A DNA stretch of 64,000 nt from Alcanivorax sp. (GTDB lineage: Bacteria > Pseudomonadota > Gammaproteobacteria > Pseudomonadales > Alcanivoracaceae): NCBI RefSeq assembly GCF_002726155.1, contig NZ_PBSH01000008.1, positions 48,988-112,987 of the forward strand, given 5' to 3'. Below are positions 24,397 to 33,473 of this stretch, piece after piece (position 1 is the first letter of the stretch; every line of letters starts with the position of its first letter). The notes beneath the pieces are model-generated. The model did no database searches. It saw only the letters and a program-made list of their open reading frames with translations, and had not been told where the DNA came from. The position numbers and the translations under genes were made by a program.

Positions 24397-25656
24397 TTAT
24401 TGGTAGGTGGCGGAGTTCAAGGCCATTTCCTGTTTACGCTTTCTGCTCGCCACCCGCGCTTTGCGCTTCTTCCACCAGATCACCAGGCCGGTGATGGAGA
24501 GCATGGCCACGGCAATCCCCATGATTGATACGATAATGCGTCCTGGCAGGCCGGCGATGCGGCCGGAGTGCAATGGAAATTGCAGCTGGTTGAACACATC
24601 GGCGGCGGTGCCTTCCCAGGGGACTTCGTCACCGATCAGCTCTGCGGTCTTGCCATCGTAGTAAAGGCTTTTCACTTTCATGCCGCCGCTGTCGTGGTCT
24701 TCACCCGGGTAGTAGAAACGTACGCCGAAGACAGCAAAATTGTCGCTGTAGAAGGTATCGCCGATAGGTTCTTCCCAGCCGCGGTTGTCCGCTTCGGTGC
24801 GGGCCTTTGAGAATAGCTCTGGCCAGCTTACCTGGGGTTCTACCGGGTCATGCAGGGCGGTGGGCGTGCGCGTTTCAAACGGCCCGGGGGTGGTTTCGGA
24901 CACCATGGACATGACCGGGTAGAAAATTTCCCGGTACAGGTTCAGGGAGAAGGAGGTAAAGGCCAGCATCAACAGCAGCCCGAATACCCACAGGCCCACG
25001 GCCCGGTGCAAATCGAAATTCAGTTTGTAGGCGCCTGCGCCCCGGCGAATCATCCAGGCGGGTTTCCAGCGCTGCAGCCAGCCTTTGCCAGCGGGCTTTT
25101 GTACGCGGCGCTTGCGTGGCAGGGTCAGTGCCATGGCGATAAAGGTATCGAACAGCCAGACCATGGCGGCGGCACCCATCAACCAGACGCCCCAGCGGTC
25201 GATGCCCTTCCATTCCGGTAGATGCAGGGTGAAGTGCAGTTTGTAGAGGAAGGACATCAGGTGTTCCGGGTGCAGAGAGATCTTCCCCCACTCGCGCTTG
25301 CCGACAATTTCGCCGGTGACCGGGTCCACGAAGGCGTGATCGTAACCCAGTTCATAACGTTGCCCGGTCTCCGGGTTTTCCCGGGCATCCACCCAGATTT
25401 CCGCGTTATGGCCTGGCTCGGCTTCCAGGCCAAAGAAGCTGGCGCGCACCCTGGGGTCGGCGTCTTCCACATGGCGGACCAGCTCCAGCATGGGAAGTGG
25501 TTCGCCCTGGCTCTGGCTTTTAAACAGGTGTGGGTTGAGCCATTCGTCCAGTTCGTGGTCCCAGGAAATCAGTGCCCCGGTCAGGCCGGCAATAATCAGG
25601 AAGACGGCAATGAAAAGGCCGAACCAGCGATGAAGCAAAACCAGAAATGCGCGCAT
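24397..25656 (-). CDS. PepSY-domain inner-membrane protein, probably iron-regulated
   Basis: A 419-residue protein: first membrane helix after MRAFLVLLHRWFGLFIAVF, periplasmic PepSY region (SPNP-like YDHAFVDPVTGEIVGKREWG), two central helices, a second PepSY region (KVKSLYYDGKTAELIGDEVPWEGTAADVFNQLQFPLHSGRIAG) and a last helix before a basic tail. This is the siderophore-linked PepSY_TM family. ATG 25656 is chosen because it begins with the conserved LHRWFGL helix; an upstream ATG would add 14 residues. A Fur-box-like site lies 47 bases upstream, which fits iron repression. Confidence 0.85.
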   Translation of the reverse strand: MRAFLVLLHRWFGLFIAVFLIIAGLTGALISWDHELDEWLNPHLFKSQSQGEPLPMLELVRHVEDADPRVRASFFGLEAEPGHNAEIWVDARENPETGQRYELGYDHAFVDPVTGEIVGKREWGKISLHPEHLMSFLYKLHFTLHLPEWKGIDRWGVWLMGAAAMVWLFDTFIAMALTLPRKRRVQKPAGKGWLQRWKPAWMIRRGAGAYKLNFDLHRAVGLWVFGLLLMLAFTSFSLNLYREIFYPVMSMVSETTPGPFETRTPTALHDPVEPQVSWPELFSKARTEADNRGWEEPIGDTFYSDNFAVFGVRFYYPGEDHDSGGMKVKSLYYDGKTAELIGDEVPWEGTAADVFNQLQFPLHSGRIAGLPGRIIVSIMGIAVAMLSITGLVIWWKKRKARVASRKRKQEMALNSATYQ

Positions 25657-25702
25657 GGGGAATCCAACCGGGGCTGACAATGCGGCGCAGCCTAGCACAA
25701 AG

Positions 25703-25722
25703 GGGAATCATTCTCATTACTG
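25703..25722. promoter_or_regulatory. Fur-box-like site
   Basis: GGAATCATTCTCATTACTG; the complement contains AATGAGAATGATT, close to the Fur consensus of GATAAT-type hexamers with a central inversion. It lies upstream of the PepSY gene and just beyond the end of the HPP gene, so it most likely controls the former. Confidence 0.65.
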
Positions 25723-25733
25723 AAGTGAGAGGA

Positions 25734-26336
25734 TCAGACGCTCGGTTGGCGAGATTTCCACACCGGATAGGGAATGCCGGCCAGGCGATTGATCACGAAG
25801 GCCTGGCCGACCAGCAAGGCCACCGCACTGAGCAACACCGGCAGCTGCTGCAGTTCCGGCATCAGCCCCAGCGATACGATCAGCGCGGTGGCGCCAGCAG
25901 GCGGGTGGGCAACCCGGAACAGAATCATCAGTGCGCTGGTGAGCCCCAGCGACAGGCCGGCAGCGACTACCCGCGACCATTCAACGCCGGAGATAAAGGC
26001 GGCCGGGGCATCGTGCAGGCCACATAACCACAGTGATACCCACCCACACAGGGCGCCAATCAGATGGCCGCTGAGTACATTGCGTGGGGAAGCCGCTTCC
26101 GCCAGGGGCAGGTGGAACAGCAGGAAGGCCGTTGCACCCAGTGAGGGGAAGATAAACGCCTGCTGGGTCACCAGCGCCACACTGGCAATCAGTGCAATGC
26201 TGAGGCCGCCGTTGACCAGATTGAACAGCGCCAGCACGACGCGGGGATTAAAGCGCTCACTCATGGTTTCCAGATGCAGCTGCCGCAACAGGCCACCGAC
26301 CAGTTGCTGGCGGAGCTGATCACTTTCCTTACTCAT
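25734..26336 (-). CDS. HPP family membrane protein
   Basis: A 200-residue integral membrane protein with about four to five helices and the family signature AHPPAGATALI (the HPP motif) near residue 147, plus FPSLGATAFLLFHLPLAEAASPRN. HPP proteins are found in bacteria and plastids; a plant member has been linked to nitrite transport, so a small-anion transport role is possible. ATG 26336 is chosen; the upstream in-frame stretch lacks membrane-protein character. No operon partner is evident. Confidence 0.82.
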   Translation of the reverse strand: MSKESDQLRQQLVGGLLRQLHLETMSERFNPRVVLALFNLVNGGLSIALIASVALVTQQAFIFPSLGATAFLLFHLPLAEAASPRNVLSGHLIGALCGWVSLWLCGLHDAPAAFISGVEWSRVVAAGLSLGLTSALMILFRVAHPPAGATALIVSLGLMPELQQLPVLLSAVALLVGQAFVINRLAGIPYPVWKSRQPSV

Positions 26337-26523
26337 GGTGTGCACTAATCCGGGGCAGAAAAAGAGCGGGCATACTAAGGCCTTGAGGCCCTTTGGGCAA
26401 TTATGGTGCGTTCCGCATTCTCTGCGGGGCTGAGGATGGTCGTCCGGCAGCCTGTGGCCGCTTTTTAACAACGCGAGCCAGGCAAATCCGCTAGCATGAG
26501 CCAAGATAAAAAAGGAGATCGGT

Positions 26524-28290
26524 GTGGACGGATTTTTCTCGCAGGCGCTGGTGTTGCTGGGGGCGACACTGGTGCTGTTGCCGTTGTTTCAGCGGTTGGG
26601 GCTGGGCAGCATCCTGGGCTACCTGGCAGCTGGTATCGCAGTAGGACCGCTGGGTTTTGGCCTGGTCAGTGGCGGGAACGATGTGCTGCACTTTGCCGAG
26701 TTAGGTGTGGTGCTGATGCTGTTTCTGGTGGGGCTGGAACTGGCCCCACAGCAGTTGTGGGCGCAGCGTCGTCGACTGGTGGGGCTGGGTGCCAGCCAGA
26801 TGGTCTTCAGCGCGTTGTTGCTGGCAGGCGGGTTTTGGCTGGTGGGCTTCAGCACCAACCAGAGCCTGGCCATCGGCGCGACGCTGGCGCTGTCGTCCAC
26901 GGCGTTTGTGGTGCAGATGCTGGTGGAAAACAATCAGCTGGGTACCCCGCAGGGCCGTTCCGCGTTTTCCATTTTGTTGTTTCAGGATCTGGCGGTGATC
27001 CCCATCCTGCTGCTGTTGCCGGTGCTGGCCGGTGCCCAGGCCGGGGAGGACAGCCCGCAATTGCTGGCGGGCCTGGCGGCGCTGGTGGCCATGGTGTTGG
27101 CGGGCAAGTATGCGCTGAACCCCTGGCTGGGCTGGCTGGCCAAGCTGCGTAACCGGGAGTTGATGACCGCCAGTGCACTGATGCTGGTGCTGGGCTCTGC
27201 CGCGCTGATGGAGCACCTGGGGTTGTCCATGGGGCTGGGTGCATTTGTTGCGGGTGTGCTGCTGGCCAACTCGCCCTACCGGGAACAATTGGAAACTGAC
27301 ATTCAGCCTTTCAAGGGCTTGCTGCTGGGGCTGTTCTTCCTGGCGATCGGTATGACCATGGACCTGCGTTTGCTGCTCGATCACCCGGGCAGCATCGCCC
27401 TTTTCCTGGCGATGCTGCTGGGCCTGAAGGCATTGGTGCTGATAGTGATCAGTCGCCTGCGTGGTGGCGAGTGGCGCAGTACCTTCATGTTCGGCATTTT
27501 GCTCAGCCAGGGGGGCGAGTTCGCCTTTGTGTTGCTGACTCAGGCGCAAACACTGAATCTGCTCGATAGTGCTATCGCCGGGCAGCTGAATCTGGTGGTG
27601 GCGCTGTCCATGGCCTGCACGCCGTTATTGCTGAAGCTGATGGCGTTGCTGTGGCCGAAAACGAGCAGCCAGACACAGCGCACGGATCTGGAAGAAGAAA
27701 GCATGCCCGATCACCATCCCCAGGTGGTCATTGCCGGGCTGGGTCGCTTCGGGCAGATCACCGCGCGAATTCTGGTGGGCCGACAGATTCCCTTCACAGC
27801 CCTGGATTCCGACCCGGACGAAATTGATATGCTGCGGCGCTACGGCAACGAAGTGTATTTCGGCGATGTAACCCGGCTGGACCTGCTTTATAACGCCGGG
27901 CTGGAACATGCCAAGGTACTGGTGTTGGCGGTGGACGATGTGGACGCATCGTTGAAAACCGTGGAGCTGGTGCGCCACCATTTTCCCGCCATTACCATTG
28001 TTGCCCGCGCCCGAGACCGCTACCACGCCTATCAGCTGCATGCGCTGGGTGTGCATCAAGTGATCCGGGAAACCTTCGAGTCTGCCCTGCTCAGTGCGCG
28101 GCTGACACTGATGCAACTTGGCGTGCCCGAGTCCACCGCCATTGATCTGGTGCGCAGTTTCCGTGATCTGGATGATCGCCTGTTACAGGAGCAGATCGCC
28201 CATCGCAGTGACGTGGACATGCTGGTGGAAACCGATGCCAAAGGCCGCGCGGAGCTGCAGTCATTACTGTCGGAGGGCGATGCGTCGTAA
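26524..28290 (+). CDS. CPA2-family cation/proton antiporter with RCK domain (Kef-type)
   Basis: A 588-residue protein: 12-13 membrane helices (residues about 5-375) with the exchanger signature LGSILGYLAAGIAVGP and FVAGVLLANSPYREQLETDI, then a TrkA-N/RCK domain (about 397-515; VVIAGLGRFGQITARIL, DSDPDEIDMLRRYGNEVYFGD). This is the KefB/KefC type, a potassium efflux or cation/proton antiporter gated by nucleotides. The GTG start has a strong AAGGAG site in front. It lacks an adjacent KefF/KefG quinone-reductase regulator, so glutathione gating is not assured. Confidence 0.9.
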   Translation: MDGFFSQALVLLGATLVLLPLFQRLGLGSILGYLAAGIAVGPLGFGLVSGGNDVLHFAELGVVLMLFLVGLELAPQQLWAQRRRLVGLGASQMVFSALLLAGGFWLVGFSTNQSLAIGATLALSSTAFVVQMLVENNQLGTPQGRSAFSILLFQDLAVIPILLLLPVLAGAQAGEDSPQLLAGLAALVAMVLAGKYALNPWLGWLAKLRNRELMTASALMLVLGSAALMEHLGLSMGLGAFVAGVLLANSPYREQLETDIQPFKGLLLGLFFLAIGMTMDLRLLLDHPGSIALFLAMLLGLKALVLIVISRLRGGEWRSTFMFGILLSQGGEFAFVLLTQAQTLNLLDSAIAGQLNLVVALSMACTPLLLKLMALLWPKTSSQTQRTDLEEESMPDHHPQVVIAGLGRFGQITARILVGRQIPFTALDSDPDEIDMLRRYGNEVYFGDVTRLDLLYNAGLEHAKVLVLAVDDVDASLKTVELVRHHFPAITIVARARDRYHAYQLHALGVHQVIRETFESALLSARLTLMQLGVPESTAIDLVRSFRDLDDRLLQEQIAHRSDVDMLVETDAKGRAELQSLLSEGDAS

Positions 28291-28306
28291 CAATCGATAT
28301 ATCAGT

Positions 28307-28337
28307 ATTGAGAATGGTTTGCATCTGCATTATCATC
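28307..28337. promoter_or_regulatory. Possible Fur-box array before the TonB receptor
   Basis: The stretch from TATTGAGAATGG to GCATTATCAT contains three to four imperfect GATAAT-like hexamers in the arrangement used by Fur, about 100 bases upstream of the siderophore receptor ATG. The match is weaker than that at 25703. Confidence 0.45.
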
Positions 28338-28432
28338 CCGGCCTGGATTCCGGTTTGCCGCGCTGACGAAAGGGACGTTATTGGCGGTAAGGCTCAGGCC
28401 GGGGGATCGCAGAGACAACCACAGGCACTCCC

Positions 28433-30574
28433 ATGACCATACCCGCGCGTTTGCTGAGCCGTTCACTGACGGCCACCTTATTGCTATTGCCGTTGACCAC
28501 ATTGGCGGCTGAAACCGAGACGGAAACCACCGGCAGTAACGTTCACGAAATTCCCGAAGTCAGCGTTAACGCCGAGGGCAATCAGGGCACACTCGCCGAC
28601 ACCTCGGAGAGCTACGAACCGAAAACCCCGGTCAGCGCGCCCACAGGCCTGGCATTGACCCGTCGGGAAACGCCGCAGGCGGTGTCGGTGGTGACCCGGA
28701 CGCTGATGGATGATTTCCAGATTGTGTCTGTCAGTGAAGCGCTGGCTGCCGCCCCGGGTGTTGTCGTGGACCAGGTCGAAACCGACCGGGTGTATTACAA
28801 CGCCCGTGGGTTTGAAATCACCAACTACCAGTACGATGGTTTGGGCATGCCGTTGCCCTACGAAATCGTTAACGGTGATATGGACACTAGCCTGTTCGAG
28901 CGGGTAGAAATCGTGCGCGGTTCCAATGGCCTGATGACGGGGCTGGGCAACCCGTCCGCCACCGTTAACTACGTGCGCAAACGCCCTACCCTGGATAACC
29001 ACACCACGCTTTCAGCCTCTTATGGTTCCTGGGATAACCGCCGCATGGAAGTGGATACCTCCGGTAGCCTGACTGAAAACGGCCGGGTCCGTGGCCGTAT
29101 GGTTGGCGCCTATCAGGATCGCAACTCTTACCTGGATCGTTACGAGAATGAACGCGGTGTGTTCTATGGTGTGGTGGAAGCGGACCTGACCGACTCAACC
29201 CTGTTCACACTGGGTTATAGCTACCAGAACAGCAACGCCGACAGCCCCATGTGGGGCTCGCTGCCGCTGTTCTATTCCGACGGCACCGCCACAGACTACG
29301 ACGTGGAAACCAGTACCGCCGCCGACTGGGCCTACTGGGACAGCAACACTGAATCCGTGTTCGCCGAGCTGCAGCAGCGTTTCGATAACGGCTGGGAAGC
29401 GAAAGCGGTTTATACCTATCGCAAGATGGAAGGTGAATCCGAACTGTTCTACGTCTATGGCACGCCGAACAGAGATGAAACCGGCCTGTTCGCCTACCCC
29501 AGTTACTACGAAGACAAAGTCAGCGAGCAGGTGTTTGACCTGTACGCCCGTGGCCCGTTTGAAGTGGGCGGCCGTGTTCACGAAATGGTAGTCGGGGCGA
29601 ATTATGCCAAAGGCCGGATCGAAGAGACGTCCAATTATGGACGCGGTATTGGGACTCCGCTTACCCCTGACCAGGCGTTTGGCGGCAGTTACCCCAGGCC
29701 GCTTTTTGATGCCTCCACCAGCGGTAGCAAGTGGGACGACCGCTACCGCAGCGCCTACCTGGCTACCCGTCTGCGCCTGGCCGATCCGTTGACCCTGATT
29801 GGCGGCGCGCGCTATGTGGACGTGACCAGTGACGGTGAAGGCTACGGCGCCAGCAAGGATGCCAGCGCCAGCGAAACCGTACCCTACGTGGGCCTGATCT
29901 ATGACCTGAACGATGTGCACTCCGTTTACGGCAGCTACACCAAAATCTTTAACCCGCAGACGGAAGAAGATATCACCGGCCAGCGGCTGGAGCCGGTCAC
30001 CGGCGAAACCCAGGAGCTGGGTCTGAAATCCGAATGGCAGGATGGCCGAATTTATACCGCCTTGATTGCCTTCCGTACTGATCAGGAAAATCTGGCAGAA
30101 GCTGCTGGCATGATCGGCCCGGACACCTATTACGGTGGTGTGGACGTGGAAAGCTTTGGCTATGAAGGGGAAATCAGCGGTGAAATTTTGCCCGGCTGGC
30201 AAATGGCCGGTGGTTACACCTGGCTGGAAATTGAAGATGAAGACGGTGACGAAATTCGCACCTATACCCCGCGGGAAATCTTCCGTCTATCGACCACTTA
30301 CCGGCCGGCAGCCATTCAGAAACTGAAAACCGGTGTGCAGGTTAGCTGGCAGGACAGCATCTATCGTGGCGGCACCGGTGGTATACCGAAAACCACCCAG
30401 GACAGTTACGCGCTGGTGAACCTGATGGCCAGTTACGACTGGACCAAACACCTGACCACCACACTGAACGTGAACAATGTGACCGACGAAAAATACTACA
30501 ACTCGCTATACGTTGGGCAGGCGTTCTACGGTGCGCCGCGTGGGGCCAATGTGCGGTTCGACTATACATTTTGA
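28433..30574 (+). CDS. TonB-dependent siderophore receptor
   Basis: A 713-residue outer-membrane receptor with a signal peptide (residues 1-25, LAA-E), a TonB-box region (EIPEVSVNA), and a plug with TRRETPQAVSVVTRTLMDDF and the siderophore-receptor hallmark YNARGFEITNYQYDG, FERVEIVRGSNGLMTGLGNPSATVNYVRKRPT. The barrel ends in VRFDYTF with a terminal Phe. This FpvA/FhuE-like subgroup imports hydroxamate or catecholate ferric siderophores. No siderophore synthesis genes are nearby, so it may serve xenosiderophores. A terminator follows 65 bases after the stop. Confidence 0.92.
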   Translation: MTIPARLLSRSLTATLLLLPLTTLAAETETETTGSNVHEIPEVSVNAEGNQGTLADTSESYEPKTPVSAPTGLALTRRETPQAVSVVTRTLMDDFQIVSVSEALAAAPGVVVDQVETDRVYYNARGFEITNYQYDGLGMPLPYEIVNGDMDTSLFERVEIVRGSNGLMTGLGNPSATVNYVRKRPTLDNHTTLSASYGSWDNRRMEVDTSGSLTENGRVRGRMVGAYQDRNSYLDRYENERGVFYGVVEADLTDSTLFTLGYSYQNSNADSPMWGSLPLFYSDGTATDYDVETSTAADWAYWDSNTESVFAELQQRFDNGWEAKAVYTYRKMEGESELFYVYGTPNRDETGLFAYPSYYEDKVSEQVFDLYARGPFEVGGRVHEMVVGANYAKGRIEETSNYGRGIGTPLTPDQAFGGSYPRPLFDASTSGSKWDDRYRSAYLATRLRLADPLTLIGGARYVDVTSDGEGYGASKDASASETVPYVGLIYDLNDVHSVYGSYTKIFNPQTEEDITGQRLEPVTGETQELGLKSEWQDGRIYTALIAFRTDQENLAEAAGMIGPDTYYGGVDVESFGYEGEISGEILPGWQMAGGYTWLEIEDEDGDEIRTYTPREIFRLSTTYRPAAIQKLKTGVQVSWQDSIYRGGTGGIPKTTQDSYALVNLMASYDWTKHLTTTLNVNNVTDEKYYNSLYVGQAFYGAPRGANVRFDYTF

Positions 30575-30638
30575 GAACGCTCAGCGGGTGACGCTTACGG
30601 CTAACCCGCATTGAAGCAGTAAAAAGGTAATCGGTTTA

Positions 30639-30679
30639 ACGCTGACGTCTGCACAAGCAAGGGCGTCGGCGTTTTTTTT
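30639..30679 (+). terminator. Intrinsic terminator after the siderophore receptor
   Basis: Arms ACGCTGACGTC and GGCGTCGGCGT (with G-T pairs) around a 12-base loop, followed by eight T residues. Confidence 0.88.
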
Positions 30680-30701
30680 ATGAGGGTTTTAGAGAAACGT
30701 T

Positions 30702-30798
30702 TGTAGGTCGGCTTAGCCGCGAAGCGGCGTAACCCGACAGCCTGCTGCCGAGTTCATCGCCTAATGTCGGATTACGCCTGCGGCTAATCTGACCTACA
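30702..30798. repeat. Nested inverted-repeat element
   Basis: A 97-base element bounded by TGTAGGTC and GACCTACA. Inside are two REP-like hairpins of the same family, 30707-30739 (GTCGGCTTAGCCGC...GCGGCGTAACCCGAC) and 30765-30792 (GTCGGATTACGCC...GGCTAATCTGAC), in inverted order. The GTCGGATTA..TAATC-GAC type is a recurrent intergenic repeat in gammaproteobacteria. It differs from the REPs tied to the RAYT gene here. Confidence 0.75.
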
Positions 30799-30807
30799 GA
30801 GTGCGGC

Positions 30808-31227
30808 TTACAGCTTCAGCTTGTTTAGCCCGCGGTCGATGGCCTGGCCCAGGCCGGCTTTGATGATCGGGCCGATCAGTGGCAGCTTGCCTTCAAATTC
30901 GATGGTGTAGTCCAGCTGGCTGCCGCCATTGGCCGCTTCGGAAAAGCGCATGACGCCTTTGTGGTGTTTCAGCGGGCTGCCCTTGGTGATGGCGTATTCA
31001 ATGCGTTCGTTGGGAATCACCTTGGTGACGGTTTCCTCGAACGGAGGTGCGATCAGGATCTGCATTTTCCGGGTGGAACCCACGCCGTTGGGGCTGTCCT
31101 GGCCATCCTTGATACGCTTGATTTTGGCTGGGGCAAAAATCAGTTCCAGGTTTTCGTGCACGCTGAGAAAATCGAACAGCTTGTCCACGGAGAACGGAAA
31201 GGTCTTGGAAATGCTGATGCGTTGCAT
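30808..31227 (-). CDS. SRPBCC-fold protein
   Basis: A 139-residue protein of the START/Bet v 1-like superfamily: FPFSVDKLFDFLSVHENLELIFAPAKI, FEETVTKVIPNERIEYAI, LDYTIEFEGKLPLIGPIIKAGLGQAIDRGLNKL. Members bind hydrophobic ligands or act as polyketide cyclase-like proteins. ATG 31227 starts with the usual first strand (MQRISISKTF). It has no signal peptide, so it is cytoplasmic, and its ligand is unknown. It is a single gene on the minus strand, with the nested repeat next to its stop codon. Confidence 0.82.
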   Translation of the reverse strand: MQRISISKTFPFSVDKLFDFLSVHENLELIFAPAKIKRIKDGQDSPNGVGSTRKMQILIAPPFEETVTKVIPNERIEYAITKGSPLKHHKGVMRFSEAANGGSQLDYTIEFEGKLPLIGPIIKAGLGQAIDRGLNKLKL

Positions 31228-31388
31228 GGCGGTTGCTCCCACTTCTGCCCGGCAGGCCGCCGGAAACGTTTCATACTACCAAACGTGATAGTAAACAGGT
31301 TGTTGATTCTGCCTGTTGGCTGTCTACCCGCAAGGTTAATTTGGGCCATAGCGCTGCCGATGGCAGCCGTGGTTGCCTGGGCGGGGTA

Positions 31389-32420
31389 TCAGAACCCTTC
31401 TGCCAGCCAGGTGGTGATCGTGGCGGCGCTGTCCTCGCGGCAGCCGCTGGCGTTCTGCCCGGCCCACAATGGCGAACAGTCGCCACTGCCCTGTGCTTCT
31501 GCAGCGGCGCGCAATGGCCCGATGGCGTTACCTGCCAGCGGGAATGCCGGTGCCGCGTCCGGGAAGTAATCCAGTTCCTGCATGAGCTGATTGACCATGC
31601 CCCGGGCCGGGCGACCGGAAAAGACCGTGGTCAACGCGGTGTGTTGGGCCTTGTCACTGTTCAGCCACTGCCGGTGCAGGGGTTTGGTGGTTGCTTCCGG
31701 GCACAGCAGGTAGGCGGTGCCGATTTGTACTGCGGTTGCACCCAACGTCATGGCGGCTCGGACGCCAGCAGGGCTGGCAATGCCGCCGGCGGCAATCACT
31801 GGCAACGATACTGCGTCAACGATCTGTGGCAGTAAGCTGAAGGTGCCTTGCTGGCGGCTCAGGTCATCACTGAGAAAATGGCCACGATGCCCGCCCGCTT
31901 CCAGGCCCTGGGCAATCACCGCATCGGCCCCCTGTGCTTCCAGCCAGAGAGCCTCTTCAACTGTGGTGGCGCTGGACAGCACTTTGGCGCCTGTGGCCTT
32001 GACCCGATCCAGCAAAGCGTCTTCCGGTAAACCGTAATGGAAGCTCACCACCGCGGGCTGGAACTGTGCCAGCACCGCCGCGCAATCGGCATCAAACGGC
32101 TTGCGCGACGGGCCTTCGGGAATGGCCGACGCATCGGCGCTGAACGCATCATAGTAAGGGCGCAGGGTTTCTACCCAGCGCTGTTCGCCTTCCGGGTTGG
32201 GTGCTGGGGACGTGTGGCAGAAAAAATTCACGTTGTAAGGTTGGCGGGTCGCTTGGCCAAGCTGGGCGAGTTGCTCTTCCAGTTGCCTGGCGTTGAGCAT
32301 GCCTGCGGGCAATGAGCCCAGCCCGCCGGCTTCAGAAACGGCGGCCGCCAGGCGCCAGTCCTGCACGCCGGCCATGGGAGCCTGGATCAGAGGCAAGGCA
32401 GTCTTGAACAGCGGTCGCAT
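31389..32420 (-). CDS. Nitronate monooxygenase family protein
   Basis: A 343-residue FMN-dependent TIM-barrel enzyme: PLIQAPMAGVQDWRLAAAVSEAGGLGSLP at the N-terminus, GADAVIAQGLEAGGHRGHF with the conserved His/Gly loop, VIAAGGIASPAGVRAAMTLGATAVQIGTAYL for phosphate binding. Nitronate monooxygenases oxidise alkyl nitronates such as propionate-3-nitronate; many relatives have other substrates. It is 30 bases from the upstream ATPase gene on the same strand, so the two are probably co-transcribed, though no functional link is clear. Confidence 0.88.
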   Translation of the reverse strand: MRPLFKTALPLIQAPMAGVQDWRLAAAVSEAGGLGSLPAGMLNARQLEEQLAQLGQATRQPYNVNFFCHTSPAPNPEGEQRWVETLRPYYDAFSADASAIPEGPSRKPFDADCAAVLAQFQPAVVSFHYGLPEDALLDRVKATGAKVLSSATTVEEALWLEAQGADAVIAQGLEAGGHRGHFLSDDLSRQQGTFSLLPQIVDAVSLPVIAAGGIASPAGVRAAMTLGATAVQIGTAYLLCPEATTKPLHRQWLNSDKAQHTALTTVFSGRPARGMVNQLMQELDYFPDAAPAFPLAGNAIGPLRAAAEAQGSGDCSPLWAGQNASGCREDSAATITTWLAEGF

Positions 32421-32450
32421 AGGCGGTTCCTCGTCAGGCTGGAAAGAGCG

Positions 32451-32999
32451 TCAGCGGATCACGCGATCCAGGATGAATTCGGCCCGGATGTGGACCGGGG
32501 CTCGGGGCACTTCCATCAGCGTATAGCCAAAATGCCGATAGGCTGTTTGCATGATCTCGAAGGTGGCGACGGCTTCAGCAAACGATTGTTTGCGTTCTTT
32601 GTCGTTGGTAAAGATAGCCTTCCAGGGAGGGAAGAGGAAGACGGGGTCATGGTAGCGGTGCGCTTCGCAGGCGCTAACCAGTGAGGGGGGAACCGTCAGA
32701 CCTTCAAGGCGCGAGTAACCATAGACATCGACCAGGCCCCGATCAAAAAAGACCGTACCCTCGTGGTCCGCAACGCGGGCAAGGTTGGCTTGCTCGGCAA
32801 ACAGCATTCGGTCACGAAAGGCGGCTTTGTCCTGCCAGGGAACGGCCTTTCCGCCTTGCTCAACCTGGGATTGAATCACCTGACGGCCGACTTCTTGGCA
32901 ACAGCGAAAACCAAGGTGGGCAATATGCTCGATAACCGCTGTCTTGCCGGCGCCGGGCCCACCGGTCAGCACGATGGGTGTTGTCATTTGTTTGCGCAT
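32451..32999 (-). CDS. AAA_28-type small ATPase/kinase
   Basis: A 182-residue P-loop protein: Walker A GGPGAGKTAVIEHI at the N-terminus, EVGRQVIQSQ, and a Walker-B-like FFDRGLVDVYGY, followed by a helical end. This architecture matches the AAA_28 (NadR/thymidylate-kinase-like) group, whose members are probably small-molecule kinases of unknown substrate. An alternative start at 32987 gives MTTPIVLTGGPG and may be the true one because the ribosome-binding sites of both are weak. It sits between the thioesterase and nitronate monooxygenase genes on the same strand. Confidence 0.78.
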   Translation of the reverse strand: MRKQMTTPIVLTGGPGAGKTAVIEHIAHLGFRCCQEVGRQVIQSQVEQGGKAVPWQDKAAFRDRMLFAEQANLARVADHEGTVFFDRGLVDVYGYSRLEGLTVPPSLVSACEAHRYHDPVFLFPPWKAIFTNDKERKQSFAEAVATFEIMQTAYRHFGYTLMEVPRAPVHIRAEFILDRVIR

Positions 33000-33025
33000 G
33001 ACTGTCGGGTTCGGGCCTGGAGGAA

Positions 33026-33439
33026 TTAGTTTCTTGTATCCACCTTGCTGATGGTGCCCTGGGCAACAGCGACGAGCCGTTCTTCGCCGTTATTCAGGGC
33101 GATCACTTCACACTGGCAAACCGCCTGTTTTTGGCCACTGGAAAGCACCGTGGCGCGGGCCGTTAGCCGCTCCCCCAGCGCCGGGCGCAGATAGTTGATC
33201 TTGTATTCGGAGGTGACCGAGTCCCCCAGTACCGAGCCGCCGGCATAGGTGAGCGCATTGTCGGCGAGATAGCTGACAACACCGCCGTGGACAAAGCCGT
33301 GTTGTTGTTTCAGTTCATCGCGCACGGCCAGCGTCAGCACGGCCTTGCCAGGTTCGAAGGCTTCGAGTTCGGTACCCAGCAGCGCGCTGAATGGCTGGCT
33401 GGCAAGAACCTGTTTGCCGAACTGGAAAAGCTCACTCAT
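33026..33439 (-). CDS. PaaI-type hotdog thioesterase
   Basis: A 137-residue hotdog-fold protein with the PaaI-type motif QQHGFVHGGVVSYLADNALTYAGG and the strand SEYKINYLRPALGERLTARATV. It hydrolyses acyl-CoA thioesters, often phenylacetyl-like or short-chain acyl-CoA. ATG 33439 is preferred; a longer in-frame start would begin inside the adjacent repeat element. That element ends 35 bases upstream of this start codon, so the insertion is in the promoter region and may have altered expression of this gene and the two after it. Confidence 0.87.
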   Translation of the reverse strand: MSELFQFGKQVLASQPFSALLGTELEAFEPGKAVLTLAVRDELKQQHGFVHGGVVSYLADNALTYAGGSVLGDSVTSEYKINYLRPALGERLTARATVLSSGQKQAVCQCEVIALNNGEERLVAVAQGTISKVDTRN

Positions 33440-33473
33440 GACAGGGCTCCGGTTTTCATCAGGCGAATGAACG

